64,000 nucleotides of DNA, taken from NCBI RefSeq assembly GCF_050433125.1, contig NZ_JBNPXV010000004.1, positions 124,001 to 188,000 of the forward strand, in the 5' to 3' direction. Positions 1-7,725 of the stretch are shown piece after piece. Both the position numbers and the translations under genes were made by a program. Numbering within the stretch: position 1 is the stretch's first letter; each line of letters starts with the position of its first letter. Source of the DNA: Roseimarinus sediminis. GTDB lineage: Bacteria > Bacteroidota > Bacteroidia > Bacteroidales > Prolixibacteraceae. Below the pieces are notes generated by a model. That model was not told the DNA's origin. It saw nothing but the letters and a program-made list of their open reading frames with translations, and made no database searches.

Positions 1-845
1 ATGCTGTTGGTTTCTTCGGTCATTTCGGTGATCTGATCCACTCCAACATCGGCAAGTGCCATGATGTCGACCTTCATCAGATCTTCCAGTTCATTTCTTT
101 TCAACTCAATGATCCGGGCCTTTTTATATCCTTCGATTAAATTTTCTGCAGCATTAAGGGCAGTACGCGCTTTCGAGGCGTTGGTTCCCGCGAGGCCACC
201 AAGGTTGGCCCTGGCACGGTTCAGGTAACGGTTGGCTTCTTCCAGCTGATGGGGTTTACGTTCATTTACAGCATTTACAATAAGGTAGCCGGCAGCATTC
301 AGGTTGTTTAAGGCCTCGCTTCCGGCCGCTGTACCCTGAAGACTCTTCAGGCTGGTGTTAAAAGTTACCAACAATTCATCGTTGGCCTTCACCTGCTCGT
401 GATAGTTTTCGATATGACCGGTGAATTCACCAAGCGACGACCTGATTTCTTTAAGCTTTTCGGTATTCAAGCTTGAACTCTTTGCATTTTCGGAGATCGA
501 AATCAGGGCATCCATCGAATGACTGAACTGCGTAATGTACTGATTGGCCCGGTTCAGGTAGTACTGATTTCTTACATGATCGTAGGCCTGAAGGTTGATC
601 ATGATTTCGCGCCAGTCCTTATCGGCACGTACCGATTCGTTGACCGAAGGAAGTGATTCCTGTGCCAGTGAACGCGTTTCATCCTGAATTTTCATCATAC
701 TAATGGTTGCAATCGCCCCAATAATTGCCGCCAGTAGTATAAGCAGTCCGAATCCGGATCCAATTTTAAAACCTATTTTAAGGTCATTCCATTTACGAAA
801 TCCAAACGAACGCTTCGACTTCTTGCTATTTTCCCTTTTTCCCAT
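1..845 (-). CDS. Membrane sensor protein, methyl-accepting chemotaxis-like (N-terminal part)
   Basis: The reading frame starts with ATG at 845 and is still open at the window edge, so only the first 281 codons are visible. The product begins with a basic cytoplasmic leader (about 30 residues rich in Lys/Arg), then one hydrophobic helix (about residues 29-50), then over 220 residues predicted entirely helical with no Cys. This looks like the extracytoplasmic helical ligand domain of a methyl-accepting chemotaxis protein or related sensor; the HAMP and signalling domains would lie outside the window, so a histidine kinase is not excluded. It is divergent from a sugar-binding lipoprotein, which would suit a binding-protein-dependent receptor (inference). 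No Bacteroidota promoter was recognised upstream. Confidence 0.6.
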   Translation of the reverse strand, partial: MGKRENSKKSKRSFGFRKWNDLKIGFKIGSGFGLLILLAAIIGAIATISMMKIQDETRSLAQESLPSVNESVRADKDWREIMINLQAYDHVRNQYYLNRANQYITQFSHSMDALISISENAKSSSLNTEKLKEIRSSLGEFTGHIENYHEQVKANDELLVTFNTSLKSLQGTAAGSEALNNLNAAGYLIVNAVNERKPHQLEEANRYLNRARANLGGLAGTNASKARTALNAAENLIEGYKKARIIELKRNELEDLMKVDIMALADVGVDQITEMTEETNS

Positions 846-1130
846 TATGATTAATCAGTTAGTTATCTTCAAAAAAAAACAATATCCAGGATTGGTCACT
901 GTTGACAAACAGTACAAATCATTGGTTTGAATGATACATTTTACGGATGAGTACGAAAATAAAAAAAATTAGTTTAACAAGTTGAAAAAAGAGATTTATT
1001 TACCCCCGGGCCAAATTATTTCTTTGCAAACATGAAAAACTTGCAATTAAAATTATTTTTGTAAAACAATGTCTGTTTTACTGATACTATTTTCAACGGG
1101 GAACTGATTTTTCTAAATAACTTGTTAAAG

Positions 1131-2135
1131 ATGAAAACTTACCGATTATTTGTTTTTGTATTATTCATTTTGGTGTTTTTCTCAGGCTGTAAGCAGGGAG
1201 GAGACATTACCATTGGTTTTTTAATGCCCGATGGGGAAGGATCGCGCTGGCCCATCGATCAAAGTTATGTTGAAGCAGCAGCACGACAACAGGGGGTTGA
1301 AATCGTTTCAAGGTTTGTTGAGAACGATGAAAACATGCAGCAAAAGCAAGCCACTGAATTGCTTGAACTGGGCGTAGATGTGCTAATTGTGGTTTCGGTA
1401 AATGCCAACACGGCAGCAGCCATTGTTCGTGATGCACACAACTACGATGTACCCGTTGTGGCCTACGACCGTTTGATCCGTAATTCGGATGTCGATTATT
1501 ACGTAAGTTTTGAAGGAGCAAGTATCGGTAAGGTCATGCTCGATCATGCCATCTCAAAAGTACCAAAGGGTAATTATGTAATGCTTTGGGGCGACCCGGG
1601 CGACCTGAATGCGGTATTTATAAAAGAAGCCCAGGAAGAATACCTGAAACCCTTTGTCGATCGTGGCGATATTAACATTGTTTACAAAGGCTATGTCGAT
1701 AACTGGACGGCCGAGAACGCCTACCATAAGATGTCGGAGATACTCGATTTTTCAGATCAAAAAATCGATGCAGTGGTTACCAGTTACGATGGTTTGGCAG
1801 TGGGTGCATTGGAGGCCATTCGTGAACATCCCGAACAGGATATCAAAGTGCTGACCGGCCAGGATGCTGAAATGCAGGCCATACAGGCACTCTTAAACGA
1901 TGAAATGAGTCTGACTGTTTACAAGTCGATCAAAACCATTGCATCGGCCGCTGTTGATGTGGCGGTAAAACTGGCCCGAGGTGAAAAAATTGCCGTGGCC
2001 GAAAGTAAGGTGAACAACGGGAGGGTCGATGTTCCTTCCTTATTGCTTGATCCGGTGCCTGTTACAAAGAATACCATTCGTTCGACGGTGATTGCTGATG
2101 GCTATTATACCGAAGAAGAAGTATACGGAAACTGA
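1131..2135 (+). CDS. XylF-like periplasmic sugar-binding lipoprotein
   Basis: Type I periplasmic binding protein of the D-xylose/ribose class. A lipoprotein signal peptide ends in FFSGC (Cys20 from the ATG at 1131), so it is membrane-anchored. The mature part shows the family pattern ITIGFLMPDGEGSRW at the start, YDRLIRN in the first lobe, and DGLAVGALEAI and VLTGQDAE in the second lobe, as in XylF. A TTG three codons upstream (1122) would lengthen the product, but the ATG gives a normal signal peptide. No ABC permease or ATPase gene follows; the next gene is guaA, and a strong terminator lies just downstream. That isolation and the divergent sensor gene suggest a role in sensing rather than transport (inference). 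334 residues is usual for the family. Confidence 0.85.
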   Translation: MKTYRLFVFVLFILVFFSGCKQGGDITIGFLMPDGEGSRWPIDQSYVEAAARQQGVEIVSRFVENDENMQQKQATELLELGVDVLIVVSVNANTAAAIVRDAHNYDVPVVAYDRLIRNSDVDYYVSFEGASIGKVMLDHAISKVPKGNYVMLWGDPGDLNAVFIKEAQEEYLKPFVDRGDINIVYKGYVDNWTAENAYHKMSEILDFSDQKIDAVVTSYDGLAVGALEAIREHPEQDIKVLTGQDAEMQAIQALLNDEMSLTVYKSIKTIASAAVDVAVKLARGEKIAVAESKVNNGRVDVPSLLLDPVPVTKNTIRSTVIADGYYTEEEVYGN

Positions 2136-2163
2136 TTGTTTCTGCAGTATATTCACAATATGA

Positions 2164-2193
2164 GGATGTGACTTAATTGTTACATCCTTTTTT
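2164..2193 (+). terminator. Rho-independent terminator after the XylF-like gene
   Basis: A 9-bp stem (2164-2172 with 2179-2187, one G-U pair) and a 6-nt loop are followed by six T residues. It separates the binding-protein gene from guaA. Confidence 0.85.
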
Positions 2194-2231
2194 ATTCCCT
2201 TTCATTTATTTTTTCATTGGCTGAATCGGTT

Positions 2232-2239
2232 TATCTTTG
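2232..2239 (+). promoter_or_regulatory. Bacteroidota -7 element before guaA
   Basis: TATCTTTG matches the TAnnTTTG consensus and ends 29 nt before the guaA ATG. No good TTTG element is present at the usual 19-21 nt upstream, so only the -7 half is supported. Confidence 0.5.
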
Positions 2240-2268
2240 GCCCATCCAAAATTTTATCAGCAAGCATC

Positions 2269-3798
2269 ATGCAGGAAAAAATCTTAATTCTTGATTTTGG
2301 TTCACAATACACTCAGCTCATCGGGCGCAGGGTGCGTGAGCTGAATGTTTATTGCGAAATTCACCCCTTTAATCATTTCCCCGAAATTGACGAAAGCGTT
2401 AAAGGGGTAATTCTGTCGGGAAGTCCTTATTCAGTGCGCGACGAGGAGGGACCTCGTATCGATCTGTCGGGCATAAAAGGCAAATATCCGGTGTTGGGTG
2501 TTTGTTACGGTGCCCAGTACATGGCCCACTTTTTCGGAGGTCATGTAGCACCATCGAACAGCCGCGAGTACGGCAGGGCCAACCTGAAGTACATCAATCA
2601 CGAAAATGAACTTTTTACCGGCATGACGGCTGGCAGCCAGGTATGGATGTCGCATGGTGATACCATTGAAAAGCTGCCCGAGAATTATAGGGTAATTGCC
2701 AGTACCGACGATGTGGAAAATGCTGCCTATAAAATTGAAGGGGAAGCAAGTTATGCCATCCAGTTTCACCCCGAAGTATACCATACCACCGAAGGCAGTC
2801 AGCTGCTTTACAACTTTGTGGTGAACATTTGTCATTGTAAGCAAAACTGGACTCCAGCCTCGTTTATCGATTCAACCGTAAAGGAACTGCAAAGTGTTTT
2901 GGCCAACGACAAGGTGGTTTTAGGTTTGTCGGGCGGTGTGGATTCAACAGTGGCTGCTGTTTTGCTGCACCAGGCCATCGGAACCAGGCTGACCTGCATT
3001 TTTGTGGATAACGGCTTGCTGAGAAAGGATGAATTCGAGAATGTGCTGGAACAATACCACGGCATGGGACTGAATGTGATTGGTGTTGATGCCAAAAAGA
3101 AATTCTGGGACGATCTGGCCGGAATTACCGATCCTGAGCAGAAAAGAAAGGTCATTGGCCGCGACTTCATCGAAGTATTCGATGCCGAAGCGCATAAAAT
3201 TACCGAAGTGAAATGGCTGGCCCAGGGAACCATTTATCCCGACGTGATCGAATCGGTATCGGTGAACGGCCCTTCGGCCACCATCAAGTCGCATCACAAT
3301 GTGGGAGGGCTGCCCGAAAAAATGAATCTGAAAGTGGTTGAACCGCTTAAAGCCCTTTTTAAGGATGAAGTGCGAAGGGTAGGGCACGAGCTGGGAATTA
3401 GTCCCCGCTTACTGGGGCGTCATCCCTTCCCGGGCCCCGGACTTGGCATTCGCATACTTAGCGACATCACTCCCGAAAAGGTGCGTATACTGCAGGAAGC
3501 CGATGATATCTTTATTCGTGAACTGCGTCGCTGGAATCTGTACGACGATGTATGGCAGGCCGGCGCAATGCTCTTACCGGTTCAGTCGGTAGGAGTGATG
3601 GGCGATGAGCGAACTTACGAAAATGTACTTGCCCTTCGTGCGGTGGCTTCAACCGATGGCATGACTGCCGACTGGGTACATCTGCCTTATGATTTTCTGG
3701 CTAAAGTTTCGAACGAAATCATCAATAAAGTAAAAGGAATTAACCGCGTGGTGTACGACATCAGCTCGAAACCACCGGCAACCATCGAGTGGGAATAG
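2269..3798 (+). CDS. guaA: GMP synthase (glutamine-hydrolysing)
   Basis: Converts XMP to GMP with glutamine and ATP, the last step of guanine nucleotide synthesis in the cytoplasm. The N-terminal class I glutamine amidotransferase domain carries the catalytic triad Cys79 (GVCYGAQ), His167 and Glu169 (FHPE). The ATP pyrophosphatase domain follows with its P-loop SGGVDST at residues 221-227. The C-terminal GMP synthase domain has GRHPFPGPGLGIR and ends in KPPATIEWE, the conserved terminus. 509 residues is full length. It appears monocistronic, with its own -7 element and a repeat tract right after the stop codon. Confidence 0.98.
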   Translation: MQEKILILDFGSQYTQLIGRRVRELNVYCEIHPFNHFPEIDESVKGVILSGSPYSVRDEEGPRIDLSGIKGKYPVLGVCYGAQYMAHFFGGHVAPSNSREYGRANLKYINHENELFTGMTAGSQVWMSHGDTIEKLPENYRVIASTDDVENAAYKIEGEASYAIQFHPEVYHTTEGSQLLYNFVVNICHCKQNWTPASFIDSTVKELQSVLANDKVVLGLSGGVDSTVAAVLLHQAIGTRLTCIFVDNGLLRKDEFENVLEQYHGMGLNVIGVDAKKKFWDDLAGITDPEQKRKVIGRDFIEVFDAEAHKITEVKWLAQGTIYPDVIESVSVNGPSATIKSHHNVGGLPEKMNLKVVEPLKALFKDEVRRVGHELGISPRLLGRHPFPGPGLGIRILSDITPEKVRILQEADDIFIRELRRWNLYDDVWQAGAMLLPVQSVGVMGDERTYENVLALRAVASTDGMTADWVHLPYDFLAKVSNEIINKVKGINRVVYDISSKPPATIEWE

Positions 3799-4200
3799 AA
3801 AGACGCAAGACGCACGATAAAAGACACAAGACGCAAGACAAAAGACGCAAGACAAAAGACACAAGACAAAAGACTGCTTGCGGTGTATACTTCATCTGCC
3901 AAGGAGTCAGTTTTAGCTGTCCAGAAGTGCGCTTCATCTGCCAAGGAGTCAGTTTTGACTGCCAAGGAGTCCGATTCAACTGCCAAGGAGTCAGTTTTGA
4001 CTGCCAAGGAGTCCGATTCAAGTGCCAAGAAGTCAGCTTTGTATCGTTAGAGGTCTGTTTTAAGTCGTCAGAGGTAGGGTGCAAGTGAATCATTGTTAGA
4101 TTTGGCTTGTGTAATGTAATGTGTGAGTGAATCATTGTCATGTTTGGGTCGTGCAAAGTGGTGTGCGACTGAATCAATGTCATGTTTGGGTCGTGCAAGG
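3797..4200. repeat. Patch of three different short tandem repeats
   Basis: Directly after guaA there are three arrays. At 3797-3872, variants of AAAGACRCAAGAC are repeated. At about 3892-4045 a 21-bp unit (CTGCCAAGGAGTC plus an AT-rich half) occurs about seven times with drift. At about 4110-4200 a unit of about 42 bp ending in TTTGGGTCGTGCAA occurs twice. Open frames across the patch exist on both strands only because the units contain no stop codons; none has a plausible start or protein family. I read this as non-coding satellite-like DNA joining onto the first copy of the dispersed repeat. Confidence 0.8.
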
Positions 4201-4434
4201 TGGTTTCAGCGTATCAGGTATCAAGTATCAAGATGCGGCTTAATGAATAGTTTCCGGTTCTCAGGAAAAGCCGTCAGCGCTTTAAATTGCCGTCAGCTTC
4301 AGCTGACGGGCCAGTATTGCATAAACACTCGCGGGCTTTAGCCCGAACCCGGCTGAATGATGATGTTAACATTTCAGACAAGGATGCTTTGCACCAGTCT
4401 TTTGCCAGCCTTCTGTAAATTCGGAAGAGCGGGG
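4188..4434. repeat. Dispersed palindromic repeat, copy 1
   Basis: First of three same-orientation copies of a repeat of up to about 247 bp. It carries two hairpins: 4290-4309 (8-bp stem CCGTCAGC/GCTGACGG, TTCA loop) and 4332-4345 (6-bp stem CGGGCT/AGCCCG, TT loop). The right end contains a block of about 60 bp conserved in all three copies (from GGATGCTTTGCACCAG to GGAAGAGC). Hairpins of this kind resemble REP elements mobilised by RAYT transposases; no transposase gene is in the window, so that link is inference. Confidence 0.8.
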
Positions 4435-4499
4435 GAACATTAACGCCAAGTGTCCTGACACAACGCTCACCGTTCATTCAAAATCACTATATTTGCTCT

Positions 4500-4820
4500 A
4501 TGAGTAAAAAAGAACAAATACTACAGATGATTATTCAGGTTGTTGATAAAACAGCTCCTGACTCAGAGGTTTATTTGTATGGTTCCCAAGCCAGAGGAAA
4601 TGCCAAACAGTTTTCTGACTGGGATTTACTTATTCTGCTAAATCAACCTAATATTCCTTTTGAATTTGAAACAAAATTCATGGATGAATTTTATGAGTTA
4701 GAACTTGAAACAGGAGAGGTTATTTCACCCTTGATTTATTCCAAAAATGAATGGGATTTGAAATACGCTATTACCCCTTTGTTTGAAAATATTAAAAAAG
4801 AAGGAGTCAAACTCAAATGA
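4500..4820 (+). CDS. MNT-type nucleotidyltransferase (antitoxin-like)
   Basis: Minimal nucleotidyltransferase of 106 residues. The nucleotide-binding motif GSQARG is at residues 28-33, and the metal-binding Asp pair lies in SDWD (Asp40, Asp42). In MNT/HEPN modules this protein is the antitoxin and can AMPylate the HEPN partner. The stop codon overlaps the start of the HEPN gene (ATGA at 4817-4820), so the two are translationally coupled. A TATATTTG -7-like element at 4488-4495 almost touches the ATG, suggesting a very short leader if it is used. The pair is clearly more AT-rich than guaA and is framed by two repeat copies, which suggests acquisition. Confidence 0.85.
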   Translation: MSKKEQILQMIIQVVDKTAPDSEVYLYGSQARGNAKQFSDWDLLILLNQPNIPFEFETKFMDEFYELELETGEVISPLIYSKNEWDLKYAITPLFENIKKEGVKLK

Positions 4821-5209
4821 CAGGAACGAAAGAAGATTTGATAAAATATAGAATTGCCAGAGCAAAGGATACCTTTGAAGATGCTCAGATTCTTGCCGAA
4901 AGAGAGAAATGGAATTCAACAATAAACCGACTCTATTATTCTGCATATTATGCTGTTATGGCTTTGTTGCTTGATTCTGATTTAAAACCCGCCACACATA
5001 ACGGAGCAAAATCAAATTTTTCGGAGTACTTCATCAAAACAGGCAAGATGGAGAAAGAATTTGGTAAAATATATTCTCAGCTGTTTACGTGGAGACAGAA
5101 AGGTGATTATGATGATTTGTATGATTTCGATAAAAATAAAGTATTTCCATATTTCGAACCTGTCAATAGACTCATTTCTACGATCGAAGAAATGATTGAG
5201 GACATATAA
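4817..5209 (+). CDS. HEPN-domain protein (toxin-like partner of MNT)
   Basis: HEPN domain of the COG1895 type, 130 residues, all-helical. The core helix reads NRLYYSAYYAVMALL (residues 37-51), and a conserved TWRQKGDYDD follows at 91-100. HEPN ribonucleases use an R-x4-6-H motif; here Arg38 is followed six residues later by Tyr45 instead of His. The other residues of this subfamily are kept, so the protein is probably folded and paired with MNT, but its RNase activity is uncertain. It overlaps the MNT gene by 4 nt. No further gene follows in the operon. Confidence 0.8.
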   Translation: MTGTKEDLIKYRIARAKDTFEDAQILAEREKWNSTINRLYYSAYYAVMALLLDSDLKPATHNGAKSNFSEYFIKTGKMEKEFGKIYSQLFTWRQKGDYDDLYDFDKNKVFPYFEPVNRLISTIEEMIEDI

Positions 5210-5353
5210 AATTCTACACGCGATTATTCTGAAGAGAAAGGTTTGATTGAAAAGAAGGATTGAAAAACCTAAGTTTGGAAGCGCGGATTGTAAGCTCAGC
5301 TAAATCGCACTGGTGCTTTGAACTTTCTTTGTGCAAATCAGAAAGAGTGGGTT

Positions 5354-5546
5354 GATGAATGGCTCCCGTTTCCAGGGACAAGCTGTCAGCGCTTTGAATT
5401 GCCGACAGCTTCAGTTGCCGGGCCAGGATTGCACAAACGCTCCCGGGCTTTAGCCCGAACCCAGTTGAATGATGATGTCAGCTTTTAAGACAAGGATGCT
5501 TTGCACCAGTCTTTTGCCAGCCTTCTGTAAATTCGGAAGAGCGGGG
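5354..5546. repeat. Dispersed palindromic repeat, copy 2 (shorter, diverged)
   Basis: Same order of blocks as copy 1, including CCGGGCTTTAGCCCGAACCC and the right-end block, but lacking the left third and with drift in the first hairpin. It lies between the MNT/HEPN pair and the zinc-ribbon gene. The rest of the gap, 5210-5353, shows no gene or clear signal. Confidence 0.75.
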
Positions 5547-5563
5547 CGGGAGTGCCTAAATCA

Positions 5564-6016
5564 TTACTCATAATTTTTATTTATGAGCAATTGTAAAGAT
5601 TCTGTTTTAATGATAAATCTTTCGATAATTCCTGTTTCATCGATTGTCAAACCTTTAATGTTTTTACCACATGTCTCGCAATAATTTGTGTCCTTGTCAT
5701 TGGCATGACCAGATTGACAGATATATTTTTCTTTTGCTTTTCCAATAGTTTTTTTCACTGTTACAATGGTGCCGACATCCTTGAATTTTGTTAGTTGTGA
5801 AATAATATTTTGCATTTGAATTAGATCCTCTGAAGTATATATGCTTTTATCGATATCTAAACATTGTATGGCTAATGATTTAAGATTTTTATTTAATAAT
5901 TTCAAAATGTTTGAACTTGAGAACAACATTCCATTTTTTATAATACCTAGAATAGCTTCTGATTCAGTTTCAATGTAATTGTATAGGATGTTAATTGCAC
6001 TTATCTCATCTAAGTT
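5564..6016 (-). pseudogene. Zinc-ribbon C-terminal part of the YbjQ-domain gene, separated by a frameshift
   Basis: The last ATG-started frame here begins at 5929 (121 residues) and ends in a zinc ribbon with CQSGH and CETCG motifs. The same frame is open further upstream to 6016 without any ATG and reads into helical sequence that begins exactly where the upstream YbjQ gene stops. One missing base in the A-run at 6016-6019 would join the two into one protein of about 350 residues. I therefore read it as the 3' part of a single gene broken by an indel, although independent translation from 5929 is possible. Function is unknown; the ribbon probably binds Zn. Confidence 0.6.
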
Positions 6017-6621
6017 TTAAAGTATTCTGAGATGTTTCCCATTAGTAGTTTCTCGTCTTTGTGAAAAACGGTTTCGCTACTTTTTGAATAGGAGATGTAT
6101 GTGGTTAAAAGTTTATCTGAAATTTCGATTATTGGGGAATTAAATAAATATTCCCAGTCTTTCTCATTAGGGAGTTTGTCTTCTGTAACCTTTTTAATTA
6201 TTAATCTCCTTGTTACTTCACTCTTTAAAGTTTCCGAAGTTATTGGTGCTTGAGAATCGGTTATGATTGAATTCGGATTTATCTCTTGAATGATCTTGAC
6301 TGCGGTACCAAAAGCAGAAATCATGAACATTGATTTCCCTTTTCCAGAAATTTCATCAAAATCTATTTTTAATCCAATTATTGCATTTGCTCCCAGGTCG
6401 TTAGCTTTTGCTTTAAGTTTATCTAAGGCAGCTTTATAGATCCCTTGTAGCTTATTTTGATATGAACTCGATTTTCCTCCAAATAAATCCACAAATGAAG
6501 CTCCTAGATCTGAAAATATATTTGTACCTACCACAACATTAATGGAAATTAATTCAAGGTAGTTGATAATAGATGCTCCTTCAATTGAGTTCGTAGTCGT
6601 TACAATAATTTTATCTTTCAT
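6010..6621 (-). CDS. YbjQ/UPF0145-domain protein (probably truncated by frameshift)
   Basis: 203 residues. The N-terminal half matches the YbjQ (UPF0145, putative heavy-metal-binding) fold: after a first beta strand there is a VVVGTNIFSDL segment, then a helix with YQNKLQGIYKAALDKL, and a DLGANAIIGLKIDF strand. The C-terminal half is helical and unrecognised, and it ends abruptly at a TAG (6010-6012). The -1 frame continues seamlessly into a zinc-ribbon protein. Biochemical role is not established for this family. It sits in the AT-rich accessory patch between repeat copies 2 and 3. Confidence 0.7.
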   Translation of the reverse strand: MKDKIIVTTTNSIEGASIINYLELISINVVVGTNIFSDLGASFVDLFGGKSSSYQNKLQGIYKAALDKLKAKANDLGANAIIGLKIDFDEISGKGKSMFMISAFGTAVKIIQEINPNSIITDSQAPITSETLKSEVTRRLIIKKVTEDKLPNEKDWEYLFNSPIIEISDKLLTTYISYSKSSETVFHKDEKLLMGNISEYFKT

Positions 6622-6726
6622 CCTTAATGATTTTTGTGCGCCTTCACCACTTCTAAGTAAACGAATTTTAAAGATATTTTAAAATATATTATGTAAATGG
6701 ACGGATTTGATGAGTGAATGGATCGA

Positions 6727-6779
6727 TATGAAGCGTGAAGTGGAATTTTAACGACGAAGGCCAACACAAAGGAAATTTA
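6727..6779. repeat. Short repeat with ACGAAGGCC core, copy A
   Basis: A stretch of about 45 bp containing GAAGTGGAATTTTAACGACG and AAGGCCAACACAAAGGAAA recurs in diverged form at 7610-7652. The two copies flank the HigBA-type pair on both sides. Confidence 0.6.
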
Positions 6780-7112
6780 ATCTATTTGTGTTAGATCTAC
6801 TGTCTGATTGAGTAACTCAACATTGAAATTTACCTTGGCATTTAATGCTTTAAAAACCTTGATTATTGTTTCAAATCTGGCATCTGTTAAACTATTCTCG
6901 ATCTTTGAAATCTGGGCTTTTTTTACTCCTACCAATTCGCCAAGTTGTTCCTGAGTTAAATTTCTCTCTTTTCTCGCTTGTTTGATTGCCTCTCCAATTA
7001 AATCAAGTCTGAGCTCATTTTCAAACTCATCCCGCTTGGGTGTGCCAATTTTTCCGATATACTTATCTGTAATTTCGTCTAAGCTATAAGATTTTAGTCC
7101 TTTGTCTTTCAT
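6777..7112 (-). CDS. XRE-family antitoxin, HigA-like
   Basis: 111-residue protein with a helix-turn-helix at about residues 51-72 (LTQEQLGELVGVKKAQISKI). An N-terminal extension of about 40 residues precedes it, as in HigA antitoxins that pair with Gp49-like HigB toxins. Its ATG overlaps the stop codon of the upstream toxin remnant by the sequence ATGA (7109-7112), which supports an original two-gene operon with the toxin first. It probably represses its own promoter by analogy. The frame is intact while the toxin is broken, so it may now act only as a regulator or as protection against related toxins. Confidence 0.85.
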   Translation of the reverse strand: MKDKGLKSYSLDEITDKYIGKIGTPKRDEFENELRLDLIGEAIKQARKERNLTQEQLGELVGVKKAQISKIENSLTDARFETIIKVFKALNAKVNFNVELLNQTVDLTQID

Positions 7113-7457
7113 TGTCTCTGTCTTTTAAGTTCAAAATATTGTTTCCGTATCCGTTCTGCCTTATCAATCTCGCGCTGTGGTACTTTTCCCGTTTTTTTGA
7201 CAGATCCGTGTGTTGTTACCACAATCGTCTGCATTTCATCTGTCTTGTCCTAAAATTGCTAATAGTCTAGAATGTGTTTTGTTGAATATAGTTCGAAATA
7301 CCCAAATATCTCCTTTAAGTTTTTTGAACAACTCTTTGTTTGTTGAAAATTTGGCTTTAGTGATGTTGTAGATAACTTTATCTCTTGATTTCATATCAAG
7401 TTTATCAAGAAAATCAGCTGCATCTTCTAATATTTCGATCTTAAATCTTTCGATCAT
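7109..7457 (-). pseudogene. HigB/RelE-type (Gp49-like) toxin, frameshifted
   Basis: Starting at the ATG at 7457, the frame encodes 73 residues of a Gp49-like RelE/ParE toxin (FLDKLDMKSRDKVIYNI, ELFKKLKGDIWVFRT, NKTHSRLLA) and then stops at 7236. The missing C-terminus (KTDEMQTIVVTTHGSVKKTG, then KVPQREIDKAERIRKQYFEL) is present in another frame and ends at 7109. The whole span is 349 nt, one more than a multiple of three, and removal of a single A or G near 7246-7250 restores one frame of 115 residues, the usual length. This is a simple one-base insertion, either true decay or an assembly error. Confidence 0.85.
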
Positions 7458-7609
7458 TGTCTCATTCTTTAGTCAAAGATAAAAGTTTCTTTATTGGGAA
7501 ACAAATCTAACTGTAAGGCTGCAAAAATAAACTTGGGGTTAACATGTTTGTATTCCTCACATTGTCGTCATTTTATATTCACCACCGTATTATGGGGAGC
7601 ATACATTTC

Positions 7610-7652
7610 GTGAAGCGAAAATTTAACCACGAAGGCCAAAACAATGGAAATG
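7610..7652. repeat. Short repeat with ACGAAGGCC core, copy B
   Basis: GTGAAGCGAAAATTTAACCA followed by CGAAGGCCAAAACAATGGAA, a diverged match to 6727-6779. The stretch 7458-7725 otherwise holds no gene that I can support. Confidence 0.55.
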
Positions 7653-7725
7653 AAGCAGAGCGGCTGGTGGTAGGAGACCTATTGTACCGGAACGGGTGGA
7701 TGGCTGGTTCCGGAATAGTTAGCCT

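Noticed and set aside
703..930. 75-residue plus-strand frame at the start of the window
   Set aside because: It lies antisense over the start of the sensor gene and its composition is that of a shadow frame.
3649..4198. Several minus-strand frames with repeated Thr-Asp-Ser-Leu-Ala motifs
   Set aside because: They are translations of the tandem repeats; no start, family or consistent frame.
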